This document shows, piece after piece, positions 52,235 to 61,022 of a stretch of 64,000 bases of DNA; position 1 is the stretch's first letter, and every line of letters begins with the position of its first letter. The notes beneath the pieces were generated by a model. It saw only the letters and a list, made by a program, of their open reading frames with translations. It made no database searches and was not told the DNA's origin. The stretch is from assembly GCF_047249845.1 (NCBI RefSeq), contig NZ_JBKTWO010000007.1:21615-85614 (forward strand). The letters run 5' to 3'. A program made the translations under genes and the position numbers. The stretch is from Thomasclavelia sp047249845 (GTDB lineage: Bacteria > Bacillota_I > Bacilli_A > Erysipelotrichales > Coprobacillaceae).

Positions 52235-52726
52235 ATGAAAATACGTAAGGCAACAATAGAAGATCTAGATGAAATTACAAAAATTGAAGAAATTTGTTTT
52301 CCTAAAACCGAGGCTGCTTCAAGAGAATGTTTTAGAAGTAGATTATTAGTTTATCCTGATTATTTTTGGTTAATAGAACAAGATGGTTTAATTGTTACAT
52401 TTATTAATGGAATGGTTACTGATGAAAAAACTATTACTGATGAAATGTTTGAAAATTCTGAACTCCATAATTCAAATGGTGATTGGCAAGCAATTTTTGG
52501 AGTAAATACATTACCAGAATATCGAAATCGTGGTTTAGCAGGGATATTAATGAAAAGAGTAATTGAAGACGCACAAAAGCAAGGTCGTAGAGGATGTATT
52601 TTAACTTGTAAAGATACTTTGATTCATTACTATGAAAAATTTGGTTATGTAAATAAAGGAATTTCAGAGTCAGTTCATGGTGGAGCAATCTGGTATGATA
52701 TGATTTTGGAGTTTGAAAATGAATGA
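52235..52726 (+). CDS. GNAT-family N-acetyltransferase
   Basis: 163 residues from the ATG after gaaggaaggt. Complete GNAT: MKIRKATIEDLDEITKIEEICFPKTEAASRE, WQAIFGVNTLPEYRNRGLAGILMKRVIEDAQKQGRRGCILTCKDTLIHYYEKFGYVNKGISESVHGG. NRGLAG is the pyrophosphate loop. Its stop codon overlaps the kptA start, so the two are co-translated. Substrate unknown. Confidence 0.92.
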   Translation: MKIRKATIEDLDEITKIEEICFPKTEAASRECFRSRLLVYPDYFWLIEQDGLIVTFINGMVTDEKTITDEMFENSELHNSNGDWQAIFGVNTLPEYRNRGLAGILMKRVIEDAQKQGRRGCILTCKDTLIHYYEKFGYVNKGISESVHGGAIWYDMILEFENE

Positions 52727-53264
52727 TTTAGTTAAAATGGGTAAGTATCTTAGTCTTATTTTGCGACATAAACCAGAATTAATAAATTTAAAAATCGATG
52801 AACACGGATGGGTAGAAGTCGATCAGTTATTAAAGGGGATTAATGATAGTGGACGTTATATAAGTAAAGAAATGCTTGATATAATTGTTAATACAAATAA
52901 TAAAAAACGTTACCAATATAATGATGATCAAACTAAGATTAGAGCCAATCAGGGACATTCTATTAAAGTGGATGTTGAATTACAAGAAAAAGTTCCACCA
53001 GATATCTTATACCATGGTACTGCTCAAAAGTATTTAGATAAAATTAAGAAATCTGGAATAAGAAAAATGAATCGATTATATGTTCATCTATCTAAGGATA
53101 TACAAACAGCAATAAATGTTGGAAAACGACATGGGCAACCCATAGTATTGGTAATTGATACTAAGAAAATGTTAAGAGATGGATATAAGTTTTATTACTC
53201 GTATAATGGTGTTTGGCTATGTGATGATATTGCTTATAGTTATATTGAAGAAGTGATTGTTTAA
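52719..53264 (+). CDS. kptA: RNA 2'-phosphotransferase, Tpt1/KptA family
   Basis: 181 residues. MGKYLSLILRHKPELINLKIDEHGWVEVDQLLKGI (Arg-His of the RHRR catalytic tetrad), ILYHGTAQKYLDKIKKSGIRKMNRLYVHLSKDIQTAINVG (second His/Arg) and IVLVIDTKKM. KptA transfers an internal RNA 2'-phosphate to NAD, or ADP-ribosylates RNA/DNA ends. Bacteria lack the tRNA splicing that generates its yeast substrate, so its role may be RNA repair. Translationally coupled to the GNAT gene. Confidence 0.95.
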   Translation: MNDLVKMGKYLSLILRHKPELINLKIDEHGWVEVDQLLKGINDSGRYISKEMLDIIVNTNNKKRYQYNDDQTKIRANQGHSIKVDVELQEKVPPDILYHGTAQKYLDKIKKSGIRKMNRLYVHLSKDIQTAINVGKRHGQPIVLVIDTKKMLRDGYKFYYSYNGVWLCDDIAYSYIEEVIV

Positions 53265-53425
53265 ACTATCACTTCTTATAATTTATCATAGGTTTAAAAA
53301 TAAAACTAAATGTTTGAAAATATTATGGATAGTAACTTTAAATATCTAACATTTTTGTAACATAAATCATTTAACTATAATCTTATTTTTGATAATAGTA
53401 TAATAAAAAAAAGGAGCTGAAGAAA

Positions 53426-54097
53426 ATGAAAATCATGATTGTTGAGGATGATTTGATTTTAGCAAGAGAACTAGAGTTATTGTGTAATAAATGGGATTTT
53501 CAAGCTAAGTATATTGATAATTTTAAACATGTTGATAAAGAGTATTTTAAATATCAACCTGATTTATTATTATTAGATATTAATTTGCCATATTATGATG
53601 GTTTCTATTGGTGTCAAAAAATTCGTACTAATTCTACTGTTCCGATTTTATTCATTTCTAGTCGAGAACAAAATGCAGATAAAATTATGGCTTTGTCTTC
53701 TGGAGGCGATGATTATATTGAAAAGCCATTTGATTTAGAATTATTATTAGTAAAAATAAAGGCAATGTTGAGAAGAACATATGAGTATAAGCATTTAGAA
53801 AAAGAGTATCTTGATGAAAATATTAGTTATGATGTAGTTAGTGGACGTTTTAATTATCAAGATCAGATTTTAGAATTAACAAAATCGGAAAGTAAAATAA
53901 TGATCGTTTTATTGCAAAGTCGTGGTAATTGGGTGACTCGGGAACAATTAATGATGGCTTTATGGAATACTGACGAATTTGTAACGGATGCGACATTAAC
54001 CGTTCATATTTCAAGATTACGTAATAAGTTAAAAGAATTCACAGATGGAAAAGATATTATTAAAACAAAAAAAGGAGTGGGTTATTATATTGATTAA
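53426..54097 (+). CDS. OmpR-family response regulator (BceR-like)
   Basis: 223 residues. Receiver domain: KIMIVEDDLILARELE (acidic pocket), phospho-Asp in DLLLLDINLPYYDGF (about residue 51), ISSREQNADKI (Ser/Thr) and YIEKPFDLELL (Lys). The DNA-binding winged helix is about 130-223: LTKSESKIMIVLLQSRGNWVTREQLMMALW, TLTVHISRLRNKL, IKTKKGVGYYID. Overlaps the kinase gene. Its own promoter region contains a tctaaca half-site (53345) that is the inverse of the repeats before the ABC genes. Confidence 0.93.
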   Translation: MKIMIVEDDLILARELELLCNKWDFQAKYIDNFKHVDKEYFKYQPDLLLLDINLPYYDGFYWCQKIRTNSTVPILFISSREQNADKIMALSSGGDDYIEKPFDLELLLVKIKAMLRRTYEYKHLEKEYLDENISYDVVSGRFNYQDQILELTKSESKIMIVLLQSRGNWVTREQLMMALWNTDEFVTDATLTVHISRLRNKLKEFTDGKDIIKTKKGVGYYID

Positions 54098-55088
54098 GTA
54101 TTTAAAAGAAAAAGCACAATTTATTATTTTAGGAGTTATTATATTAATATTTATTAATGGATATTTTCTTTATTTATGTGGTACACGTTTATATTTAAGT
54201 GATCTTTTTTATTTAGATATAATTTTAATTGTTGTTGGTATTGCATTAATAATAAAAGGTTATATGAGATATCAGCAAATAAATAAATTATTAATTACGC
54301 AACAAGTTATTACAACAAAACAAGTGAATAATTATTATCAAGATCAGTATTTAAACATATTAGAAAAAAATAATAAATATTACCAAGAAGAAATTAATCA
54401 TTTAAGTGGGCAGATACAAGAATTATCTACATATATCTCTCGATGGGCACATGAAGCTAAATTACCAATTGCTTCTATGCGTTTAATGAATGAACGTAAT
54501 AAAGATTTAGCTTTAAAAAAAGAGATGCGCTTAACAATCGAACGAATTCAGTTACTTTTGAATACAATGTTGATGTCTAGTAAATTAAGAAATCCAGAAA
54601 ATGATATTAAGATTGAAAAAGTATTATTGGCTCAAGTAATTAAAGAATCAATCAAACATCATTCATATTTTTTAATTAATGATTATTTTACAATCGATTT
54701 AGAAGTAGGCAATGAATATGTGTATAGTGATCGTAGATGGCTTACATATATGTTAGATCAATTCATTGCTAATTCGATTAAGTATAAGCGTGATAATCCT
54801 AAAATACATTTTTTTATTGAGCAAGAAGAACAATCACTGACTTTAATAATAGAAGATAATGGAATTGGAATTGCAAAGGAAGATATCCCTTATATTTTTG
54901 ATCGCGGATTTATTGGTCATAATCTTCGTGATGGAGATTACCGTTCTACAGGAATGGGTTTGTATTTTGTAAAAGATATTGCATCAAGGTTACAAATAGT
55001 AGTTGAAGTTGATGAAACTTTTATTGACGGTAGTCGGTTTAAATTAAAGTTTATTAATAATGCAGAGTATTTTCTTTTAGATTACTAA
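54090..55088 (+). CDS. Intramembrane-sensing histidine kinase (BceS-like)
   Basis: About 332 residues from TTG, overlapping the regulator stop by 8 bp. Two close N-terminal helices with almost no external loop (QFIILGVIILIFINGYFLYLC and LSDLFYLDIILIVVGIALII) mark a BceS-type kinase, which senses through its ABC transporter. H-box: RWAHEAKLPIASMRLMNE; N-box: LDQFIANSIKYKRDN; G-boxes: IIEDNGIGIAKEDIPYIFDRGFIG, then RSTGMGLYFVKDIAS. Confidence 0.92.
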   Translation: MIKYLKEKAQFIILGVIILIFINGYFLYLCGTRLYLSDLFYLDIILIVVGIALIIKGYMRYQQINKLLITQQVITTKQVNNYYQDQYLNILEKNNKYYQEEINHLSGQIQELSTYISRWAHEAKLPIASMRLMNERNKDLALKKEMRLTIERIQLLLNTMLMSSKLRNPENDIKIEKVLLAQVIKESIKHHSYFLINDYFTIDLEVGNEYVYSDRRWLTYMLDQFIANSIKYKRDNPKIHFFIEQEEQSLTLIIEDNGIGIAKEDIPYIFDRGFIGHNLRDGDYRSTGMGLYFVKDIASRLQIVVEVDETFIDGSRFKLKFINNAEYFLLDY

Positions 55089-55090
55089 AA

Positions 55091-55117
55091 TGTTAGATTA
55101 GCTAAATAAGTGTTAGA
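55091..55117 (+). promoter_or_regulatory. Candidate response-regulator operator before the ABC genes
   Basis: Direct repeat tgttaga at 55091 and 55111, exactly 20 bp apart (two helical turns), followed by a promoter-like stretch before the ABC gene. The inverse tctaaca occurs at 53345 upstream of the regulator gene. This suits a BceR dimer site. Confidence 0.6.
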
Positions 55118-55182
55118 TAAGAGTTAGGATTTTTATTAGGTTAATTGATAAACTTTAGTTGTAATCTAAGGAGGAAATAAAA

Positions 55183-55938
55183 ATGAGGAAAATAGTTGAG
55201 ATTAAAAATCTTGTTAAAAGTTATGGTGGTAAAGATTATCAGACAAAAGTATTAAAAAATATTGATTTAGATATTTATGAAAATGATTTTATTGCAATCA
55301 TGGGACCATCAGGTGCAGGAAAGTCAACTCTTTTAAATATGCTATCAACTTTAGATAAGCCAACTCGTGGAGAAATTATTATTGATGGTGAAGATATTAC
55401 CAAAGTGAATAATAAACGTTTATCAAAAATACGTCAGGAAAAAATAGGGTTTATTTTTCAAGATTATAATTTATTGGATAATATGACATTACAAGATAAT
55501 ATTGCTCTACCACTAAGTCTTAATGGGAAAAAAAGCAGTGAAGTAATTCAAAAAACAGAGCAGATGGCTTCATTATTTGGATTAAGTGCGCACTTAAATA
55601 AATACCCATATCAATTATCTGGTGGTCAGAAGCAAAGAGGAGCAAGTGCTCGAGCTTTAATAACAAATCCAAGAATCATTTTTGCAGATGAGCCAACTGG
55701 AGCATTAGATTCAAAGTCAAGTAAAGATTTATTAGTTTCTTTAAAAAATGCAAATGAAAAAGGGAATGCTACAATTTTGATGGTTACTCATGATGCATAT
55801 AGTGCCAGCTATGCTAAACAAGTATATATGCTTAGTGATGGACAAATTAAGTGTCGTTTAAATCATACTGGAAATCGTCAAGAATTTTATGATGAAATTT
55901 TGAGCTTGCTAGCTTCGATGGGAAGTGATCAAGAATGA
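55183..55938 (+). CDS. ABC transporter ATPase (BceA-like)
   Basis: 251 residues. Walker A is GPSGAGKST, Q-loop FIFQDYNLLDNMT, signature LSGGQKQRGASARAL, Walker B IIFADEPTGALD, H-loop VTHDAYSAS. With the FtsX-type permease it forms an antimicrobial-peptide (bacitracin-type) detoxification transporter. The start follows aaggagga. Overlaps the permease gene by 4 bp. Confidence 0.95.
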   Translation: MRKIVEIKNLVKSYGGKDYQTKVLKNIDLDIYENDFIAIMGPSGAGKSTLLNMLSTLDKPTRGEIIIDGEDITKVNNKRLSKIRQEKIGFIFQDYNLLDNMTLQDNIALPLSLNGKKSSEVIQKTEQMASLFGLSAHLNKYPYQLSGGQKQRGASARALITNPRIIFADEPTGALDSKSSKDLLVSLKNANEKGNATILMVTHDAYSASYAKQVYMLSDGQIKCRLNHTGNRQEFYDEILSLLASMGSDQE

Positions 55939-57845
55939 GTTTGCTTAAATTAGCATATTCAAATTTTAAACGTAGTGTTAAAAATTATGTTGCATTAATT
56001 ATTTCATTATCATTTTCAATCTTTACTTTTTTCAATTTTCAGAATATTGTTTTTTCTAATGCTATGGATATTTTAAAGGAAAAAAACAGTGAGTATGTTT
56101 CAATCATTATTCAAGTAATTTCAATTGTTTTAGTGATTTTTGTTTTCTTTTTTATCTGGTATGCTACAAATGTTTTTTTAGCTCAACGTAAAAAGGATAT
56201 CGGAATTTTTACTTTTATGGGATTAGATAATTGTAAGATTGGTAAGATGTATGTTATTGAAGTAGGAATGATTGCTATTCTTTCTTTGATTATTGGTTTA
56301 GGTAGTGGAATTTTATTTTCTAAATTATTTACAATGGTATTATTAAGAATATCTGATATTAGTATTGATGTATCGTTTACTTTTAGTATTATTCCAGTAA
56401 TTATAACGGTTGCTTTATTTACAAGTATTTTTGTAGTTATGATTATTAAAGGTTATATTAACATATTAAGAAGTAGTGTATTAGAAATGCTATCAGCAGC
56501 TAAACAGAATGAATTAAAACAAGAAAAAGGTATTTGGTCATTATTAAAAGTAATTATAGGTCTTATTTTGATTAGTGGTGGTTACTACTGTGCATTACAA
56601 GTTGGTGATATGTCATCATTTATTTATATCCTTTATGCAGTAATTTTAGTTATTGTAGGAATTTATTTTCTTTATAATGGTGTCATTCCGTTCATAATTA
56701 GAAAACTAGCTCAAAATAAAAGTTTTTTGTATCAAAAAGAACGAGCTTTATGGGTTAATAATCTAGCATTTCGTTTAAGAAAAAATTATCGTGCTTATGC
56801 CATGGTGACAATTTTGATGATTTGTTCAGTAACAGTTTTAGCAACATCATTTGCAATGAAACAACGTTATGATAATATTAGTCACTTTAGAGAAGTTTAT
56901 TCTTATTCAGTTTTATCTACAAAACCTTTAGATGGAAATGAAATAGCTAAAGGAATTGAACAAAATAATGAAATAGAATATTATAACAATTTAAATTATA
57001 TTTCATTAAATCAAGATGTAGTTAAAGCTAAGTATATGTATAATCAATATGGAATTGTTTCATATAGTCAATTAAAAAAAGCTGCTAAAGAAGCAAATAT
57101 AAAATTTGATATTCCAAAGTTAAACAATAATCAAGTTGTTAGTTTAACAAAATTATATTTAATGGATATTTCAGATACGGTTGCTAATCCTAAAGTTCAA
57201 ATTTCAGGAGTAGATTATCAGATAGTTAAAGAAACATCTACATCATATCTAGGGTTATTACAAGAGAATATAAATACCTATGTAGTCAGTGATGATGTTT
57301 ATGAAAGTTTAAAAAATAGTGGACAAGAGAACTATTTATATAATTATAAAATTAAAGATCCAAATAATTATCTAGCTTCAAAAAGTTATTTGGATAGTCT
57401 TGTTCAAGAGGGACCAACAGATAATATTAGTTATTTAGCAAATGATCCAAATGGTGGCGATATTGCTTGGGTTCGTGTACTGTATTCAATTTGTATTTTC
57501 TTGTTCTTAGTATTTATTTTAGCTAGTGGAAGTATTATATTTATGAAGTTAAGTAATGAAGCTTTTGAAGATAAAGAGCGTTATACTGTTTTAAAGAATC
57601 TAGGGGTTAGTGAAAGAGCATTGGTAAAGTCGATTAGAAATGAAATTCGTTTTGCTTATTATTGTCCATTTATTTTAATGGTAATCTCATCATATTTTTC
57701 GGTTCATGCTCTTGCTAATGTGATGAAAACAGAATTATATATAATAAATATTATTAGTGCAGTAGTGATTTTGATAATGTTTTATGTTATTTATAATTTT
57801 TCTGTACTTACTTTTAAAAAGAAAGTATTAAATGATAAATTTTAA
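55935..57845 (+). CDS. BceB-type FtsX-fold ABC permease
   Basis: 636 residues. Ten-helix layout: a first helix (NYVALIISLSFSIFTFFNFQNIVF), three-helix FtsX-like bundle near 60-170, helices near 205-290, then a large extracytoplasmic domain (about 320-510) and three helices at the end (LYSICIFLFLVFILASGSIIFM...). The length and the big outer loop are those of BceB/VraE. It frees cell-wall lipid targets from peptide antibiotics and passes the signal to the kinase. Confidence 0.93.
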   Translation: MSLLKLAYSNFKRSVKNYVALIISLSFSIFTFFNFQNIVFSNAMDILKEKNSEYVSIIIQVISIVLVIFVFFFIWYATNVFLAQRKKDIGIFTFMGLDNCKIGKMYVIEVGMIAILSLIIGLGSGILFSKLFTMVLLRISDISIDVSFTFSIIPVIITVALFTSIFVVMIIKGYINILRSSVLEMLSAAKQNELKQEKGIWSLLKVIIGLILISGGYYCALQVGDMSSFIYILYAVILVIVGIYFLYNGVIPFIIRKLAQNKSFLYQKERALWVNNLAFRLRKNYRAYAMVTILMICSVTVLATSFAMKQRYDNISHFREVYSYSVLSTKPLDGNEIAKGIEQNNEIEYYNNLNYISLNQDVVKAKYMYNQYGIVSYSQLKKAAKEANIKFDIPKLNNNQVVSLTKLYLMDISDTVANPKVQISGVDYQIVKETSTSYLGLLQENINTYVVSDDVYESLKNSGQENYLYNYKIKDPNNYLASKSYLDSLVQEGPTDNISYLANDPNGGDIAWVRVLYSICIFLFLVFILASGSIIFMKLSNEAFEDKERYTVLKNLGVSERALVKSIRNEIRFAYYCPFILMVISSYFSVHALANVMKTELYIINIISAVVILIMFYVIYNFSVLTFKKKVLNDKF

Positions 57846-57879
57846 TAAATAGGTTCCAGTAATAGGTATAAAAATTAAA

Positions 57880-57933
57880 GAAAAAGATTTCTTATTCTAT
57901 TTGTAATACAATAGTTTTGAAATCTTTTTTTGT
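57880..57933 (+). terminator. Terminator after the BceRSAB module
   Basis: aaaaagatttc pairs with gaaatcttttt across an AT-rich loop and runs into T7. Confidence 0.6.
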
Positions 57934-58109
57934 TATTATAATATTTTTTAACTGTAATATTCTAATTTTCAATCTATTTATAAATCCTAACTTATGAGTA
58001 ATTTAATGTTATGTGTTTAATTATAATGTAAGAGTAGTTTTGATGAAGAAATATTATATCGATTATATAAGTAATATAATAAGAAAGAAATATATAAACA
58101 AATAGAAAG

Positions 58110-58987
58110 ATGAGAAAAATGAAAGACATAATTATAAAAAATGCTGATTATAGAAATAAATTAACAGAAGTATTGAGTTCAGAAAATCTACACTTGCAAT
58201 TGATGTTCTTTCAACATCAATATTTGAAAGCTATTTTATTTCAGAAAATAAATAAACCTAATGTTAAGATAGTAAAAAATGGTAATGAATATACACTATA
58301 GGTATTGTAATTATTGTCATTATATGATGGAGAAATTAACAAGATCATATTTTTTGTTTAATACTAAAAAAGGGGCTTATCCTACATGTTTAGGACGTGG
58401 TAAAATTTTGGATATTAATCTTAATAAAGTATTGAATCTAAATTTATTATTTTGTAATAGTGTAGTAATCTTTTGGCATCATCACTATAAAGAATATCAA
58501 ATTAAACAACTAGAGAAAGTTTATCATGAATTAGATATTTAAATAACACCTCAAACAAAAAATAATATTATTATATGGTCAATGCCTAAACAATTTTAGG
58601 AACTTTTCGATGAAATAAAAACTAGTAAGTTTGAAGGAATTATAACAAATTTATGGCGTCATGTTGAGGAAAAGAAAGATTAGTGTAAAGAAATAAGGAC
58701 TTATTATTTTGTTGAACATGTTGTCATGGTGAAAAATTAAATCATTTAAGTCGCCAAGTAGAAGTTAATAATATATCAATTACTAAACTAGTAAAGATGT
58801 CATTGACAGGACTGTTAGTTACAAATTACTAGTCCACAAGAAAATACGGGAATGCAATATGTAATTGATTTAAAAAAAGATAAAAAGAATAATTAATGTT
58901 GGATTAGGCTATTTGCATCTAGATTACTATACAATGACACTAGGAAATGATGAGGGGCAAGTTATGGTAACAGAGACACCATTTTAA
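58110..58987 (+). pseudogene. Decayed UvrA paralogue (drug-resistance type ABC excinuclease-like)
   Basis: Pieces in the order of a UvrA-like protein. CNYCHYMMEKLTRSYFLFNTKKGAYPTCLGRGKILDINLNKVL (zinc finger region) continues to FWHHHYKEYQIKQLEKVYHELDI. Then come SKFEGIITNLWRHVEEKKD, the zinc-binding piece CHGEKLNHLSRQVEVNNISITKL, and VGLGYLHLDYYTMTLGNDEGQ, the degenerate signature (LSGGE in active UvrA). The first frame (58110-58301) with IIIKNADYRN and KPNVKIV probably represents the N-terminus. Multiple stops and deletions. The original was likely the short UvrA-like proteins linked to antibiotic resistance. 57934-58109 and 58988-59120 are non-coding. Confidence 0.75.
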
Positions 58988-59135
58988 AAATAAGTATAAT
59001 TCATTAACTGATAGATATTTATAAGAACGGTTATTATAGCGTTCTTATTTTTATGCATATTATTTGTATAATTAAAGTATATGTTATAGAATGAGTTATG
59101 AAATATAACACTGTTATATTTTGGGAGGAGTAATA

Positions 59136-59648
59136 ATGAATACAAAAGAAAAAATAATTAAAGTTGCTACTCAAGAATTTCTAAAAAATGGTTACCAAAC
59201 TACTTCATTACGTAAGATTGCAAAAGAAGCACAGGTTACTACTGGGGCAATGTATGGTTATTATAGAAATAAAGAATCATTATTTAATAGCATAGTTGAT
59301 GAGGTGGGAATTAAATTTAGAGATGATTATTTAAATAAAGCTATTGATCAAACGATCATTGATTATATTTATCAAAACTTAGTAATTTTTAAATTGATTA
59401 TATGTAATAGTAAAGGGACTAGGTATGAGGAATATCTTGATAGTTTGGTTAATGAAAAAACAAAACAATTAAAAAAAGAAGGTTTTGATGATAAATTAGT
59501 TCATATTATAAATCACTCATATTTATTTGGTGTGTTTGAAATTGTTCGTCATCAAATGTCCAAAAAGCAAGCGGAAATTTTTGTGAATGACCTACAAGAA
59601 TTTTATCAGGCCGGTTGGAGTAAATTATTGAAAAGAGAGGAGAAATAG
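59136..59648 (+). CDS. TetR-family regulator
   Basis: 170 residues from ATG after gggaggag. NTKEKIIKVATQEFLKNGYQTTSLRKIAKEAQVTTGAMYGYYRNKESLFNSIVDE is the TetR helix-turn-helix. The C-terminal ligand region is shorter than average. It abuts the ZIP transporter gene (2 bp), so it likely controls that operon. Confidence 0.92.
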   Translation: MNTKEKIIKVATQEFLKNGYQTTSLRKIAKEAQVTTGAMYGYYRNKESLFNSIVDEVGIKFRDDYLNKAIDQTIIDYIYQNLVIFKLIICNSKGTRYEEYLDSLVNEKTKQLKKEGFDDKLVHIINHSYLFGVFEIVRHQMSKKQAEIFVNDLQEFYQAGWSKLLKREEK

Positions 59649-59649
59649 C

Positions 59650-60423
59650 ATGGAAATGTTAATAGGAATTTTAATTCCGTTTATAGGAACAACTGCGGGT
59701 GCTGCTTGTGTCTATTTTATGAAAAATAAAATGAATAAACTTATTCAAAAAATGTTATTAGGTTTTGCTTCAGGTGTAATGATTGCAGCATCGGTATGGT
59801 CATTGCTGATACCTGCAATGGATATGTCAAGCGAGTTAGGAAGATTAGCATTTATCCCAGCGGCAGTAGGCTTTACATTAGGAATTGCATTTTTATTACT
59901 TTTGGATCGTAGTATACCACATATGCATTTAGATAATGAAGAAGAGGGACCTAAAAGTCAATTAAAAAAATCAACTATGCTTGTTTTAGCTGTGACTCTA
60001 CATAATATTCCTGAAGGAATGGCAGTAGGAGTAATTTTTGCAGGATTAGCATCAGGTAGTGATGGTATTACTTATGCAGGTGCATTGGCTTTAGCTATTG
60101 GGATTGCAATTCAAAATTTTCCTGAAGGAGCAATTATTTCAATGCCTCTAAAGAGTTCGGGTCTATCTAAGCATAAATCATTTCTTTATGGGATGTTATC
60201 GGGAATCGTGGAGCCAATAGGGGCTATAATTACTATTTTAATGGCCAGTTTTGTTGTACCTATTCTACCATATCTTCTGGCTTTTGCAGCGGGTGCAATG
60301 GTATATGTTGTAGTAGAAGAATTAATTCCAGAAGCATCTAATGGAGATCATAGTAATATTGCGACAATTGGTTTTGCATTAGGATTTGTAGTAATGATGA
60401 TTTTAGATGTAGCTTTAGGTTAA
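59650..60423 (+). CDS. ZIP-family divalent metal transporter
   Basis: 257 residues, eight predicted helices. Metal-binding helices: VTLHNIPEGMAVGVIFAG (HNIPEG in helix 4) and AIGIAIQNFPEGAIISMPL (helix 5), the ZupT/GufA signature. The loop HMHLDNEEEGPKS before helix 4 is histidine-poor. It imports zinc or other divalent metals. Starts immediately after the TetR gene; operon. Confidence 0.93.
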   Translation: MEMLIGILIPFIGTTAGAACVYFMKNKMNKLIQKMLLGFASGVMIAASVWSLLIPAMDMSSELGRLAFIPAAVGFTLGIAFLLLLDRSIPHMHLDNEEEGPKSQLKKSTMLVLAVTLHNIPEGMAVGVIFAGLASGSDGITYAGALALAIGIAIQNFPEGAIISMPLKSSGLSKHKSFLYGMLSGIVEPIGAIITILMASFVVPILPYLLAFAAGAMVYVVVEELIPEASNGDHSNIATIGFALGFVVMMILDVALG

Positions 60424-60499
60424 TCTTTACATAAACTTAATCACTAAAGTATAGTTACTTTTATGTAATCAATTAAAATGTAATTAAGAGGTGATGAAG

Positions 60500-60676
60500 T
60501 TGAATAGAAGGATAAGGCTTGGATTGTTTATAGTAATACTCTTATCTAAAGTATCTTCAGTATCAGCATATAATAGTACTACTGAAAATACTAATTTATC
60601 AGGTGGAATAATTTTATTGTTTATACCAGTGATGTTAGGAATTATTTATTTAGCTTGTAAAAGTGAAATAAAATAA
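60500..60676 (+). CDS. Small secreted or membrane protein
   Basis: 58 residues if begun at TTG 5 bp after AGGTGA; ATG or GTG two to three codons upstream overlap that site. RRIRLGLFIVILLSKVSSVSAYN reads as a signal peptide, SGGIILLFIPVMLGIIYLAC as a membrane helix, with a short K-rich tail. No family recognised. A terminator follows at 60682-60706. Confidence 0.5.
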   Translation: MNRRIRLGLFIVILLSKVSSVSAYNSTTENTNLSGGIILLFIPVMLGIIYLACKSEIK

Positions 60677-60681
60677 TATTA

Positions 60682-60706
60682 AAAATGAGGTGTTAGCCTC
60701 ATTTTT
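60682..60706 (+). terminator. Terminator after small membrane protein gene
   Basis: aaaatgagg and cctcatttt arms, T-run. Confidence 0.75.
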
Positions 60707-60825
60707 AGGTAATTATATATTTTTAAAATTTAACATTTTGTTAACAAAATGATGATATTATTTAATTGTAAAATAAGTATTATTAAGATAGTTATAATCA
60801 TATATTTAATAAGGAGGCGGTTTTA

Positions 60826-60999
60826 ATGAACAAATTGGCTTTAGTTGCGATAAGCTTATTTGCAATTGTAGAAATCTTGATTGGAGATTGTGTCATCCAG
60901 GGAATTCCGCTTTGGTTAATAGCATTAATTTTATTTAGTTTTATCTGGATGGGAATAATTTGTATCAAAGAAAAAGTGCAAATTAAAGATTCATACTAA
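60826..60999 (+). CDS. 57-residue membrane protein
   Basis: Strong AAGGAGG site 8 bp before ATG. The sequence has two hydrophobic stretches: LALVAISLFAIVEILIGDCVIQ and PLWLIALILFSFIWMGIICI, with a charged end KEKVQIKDSY. No family recognised. It is probably real because of the ribosome site, its typical start and the terminator directly after it. Confidence 0.6.
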   Translation: MNKLALVAISLFAIVEILIGDCVIQGIPLWLIALILFSFIWMGIICIKEKVQIKDSY

Positions 61000-61022
61000 A
61001 AAGAGATCAAATGATCTCTTTT
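60998..61022. terminator. Bidirectional terminator
   Basis: aaaagagatc and gatctctttt, perfect 10-bp stem between convergent genes, overlapping the stop of the minus-strand ligase gene. Confidence 0.75.

Noticed and set aside
58279..58542. 87-codon frame taken as an independent zinc-finger protein
   Set aside because: It matches the middle of UvrA-like proteins, and further UvrA-like pieces follow in other frames, so it is part of a decayed gene.
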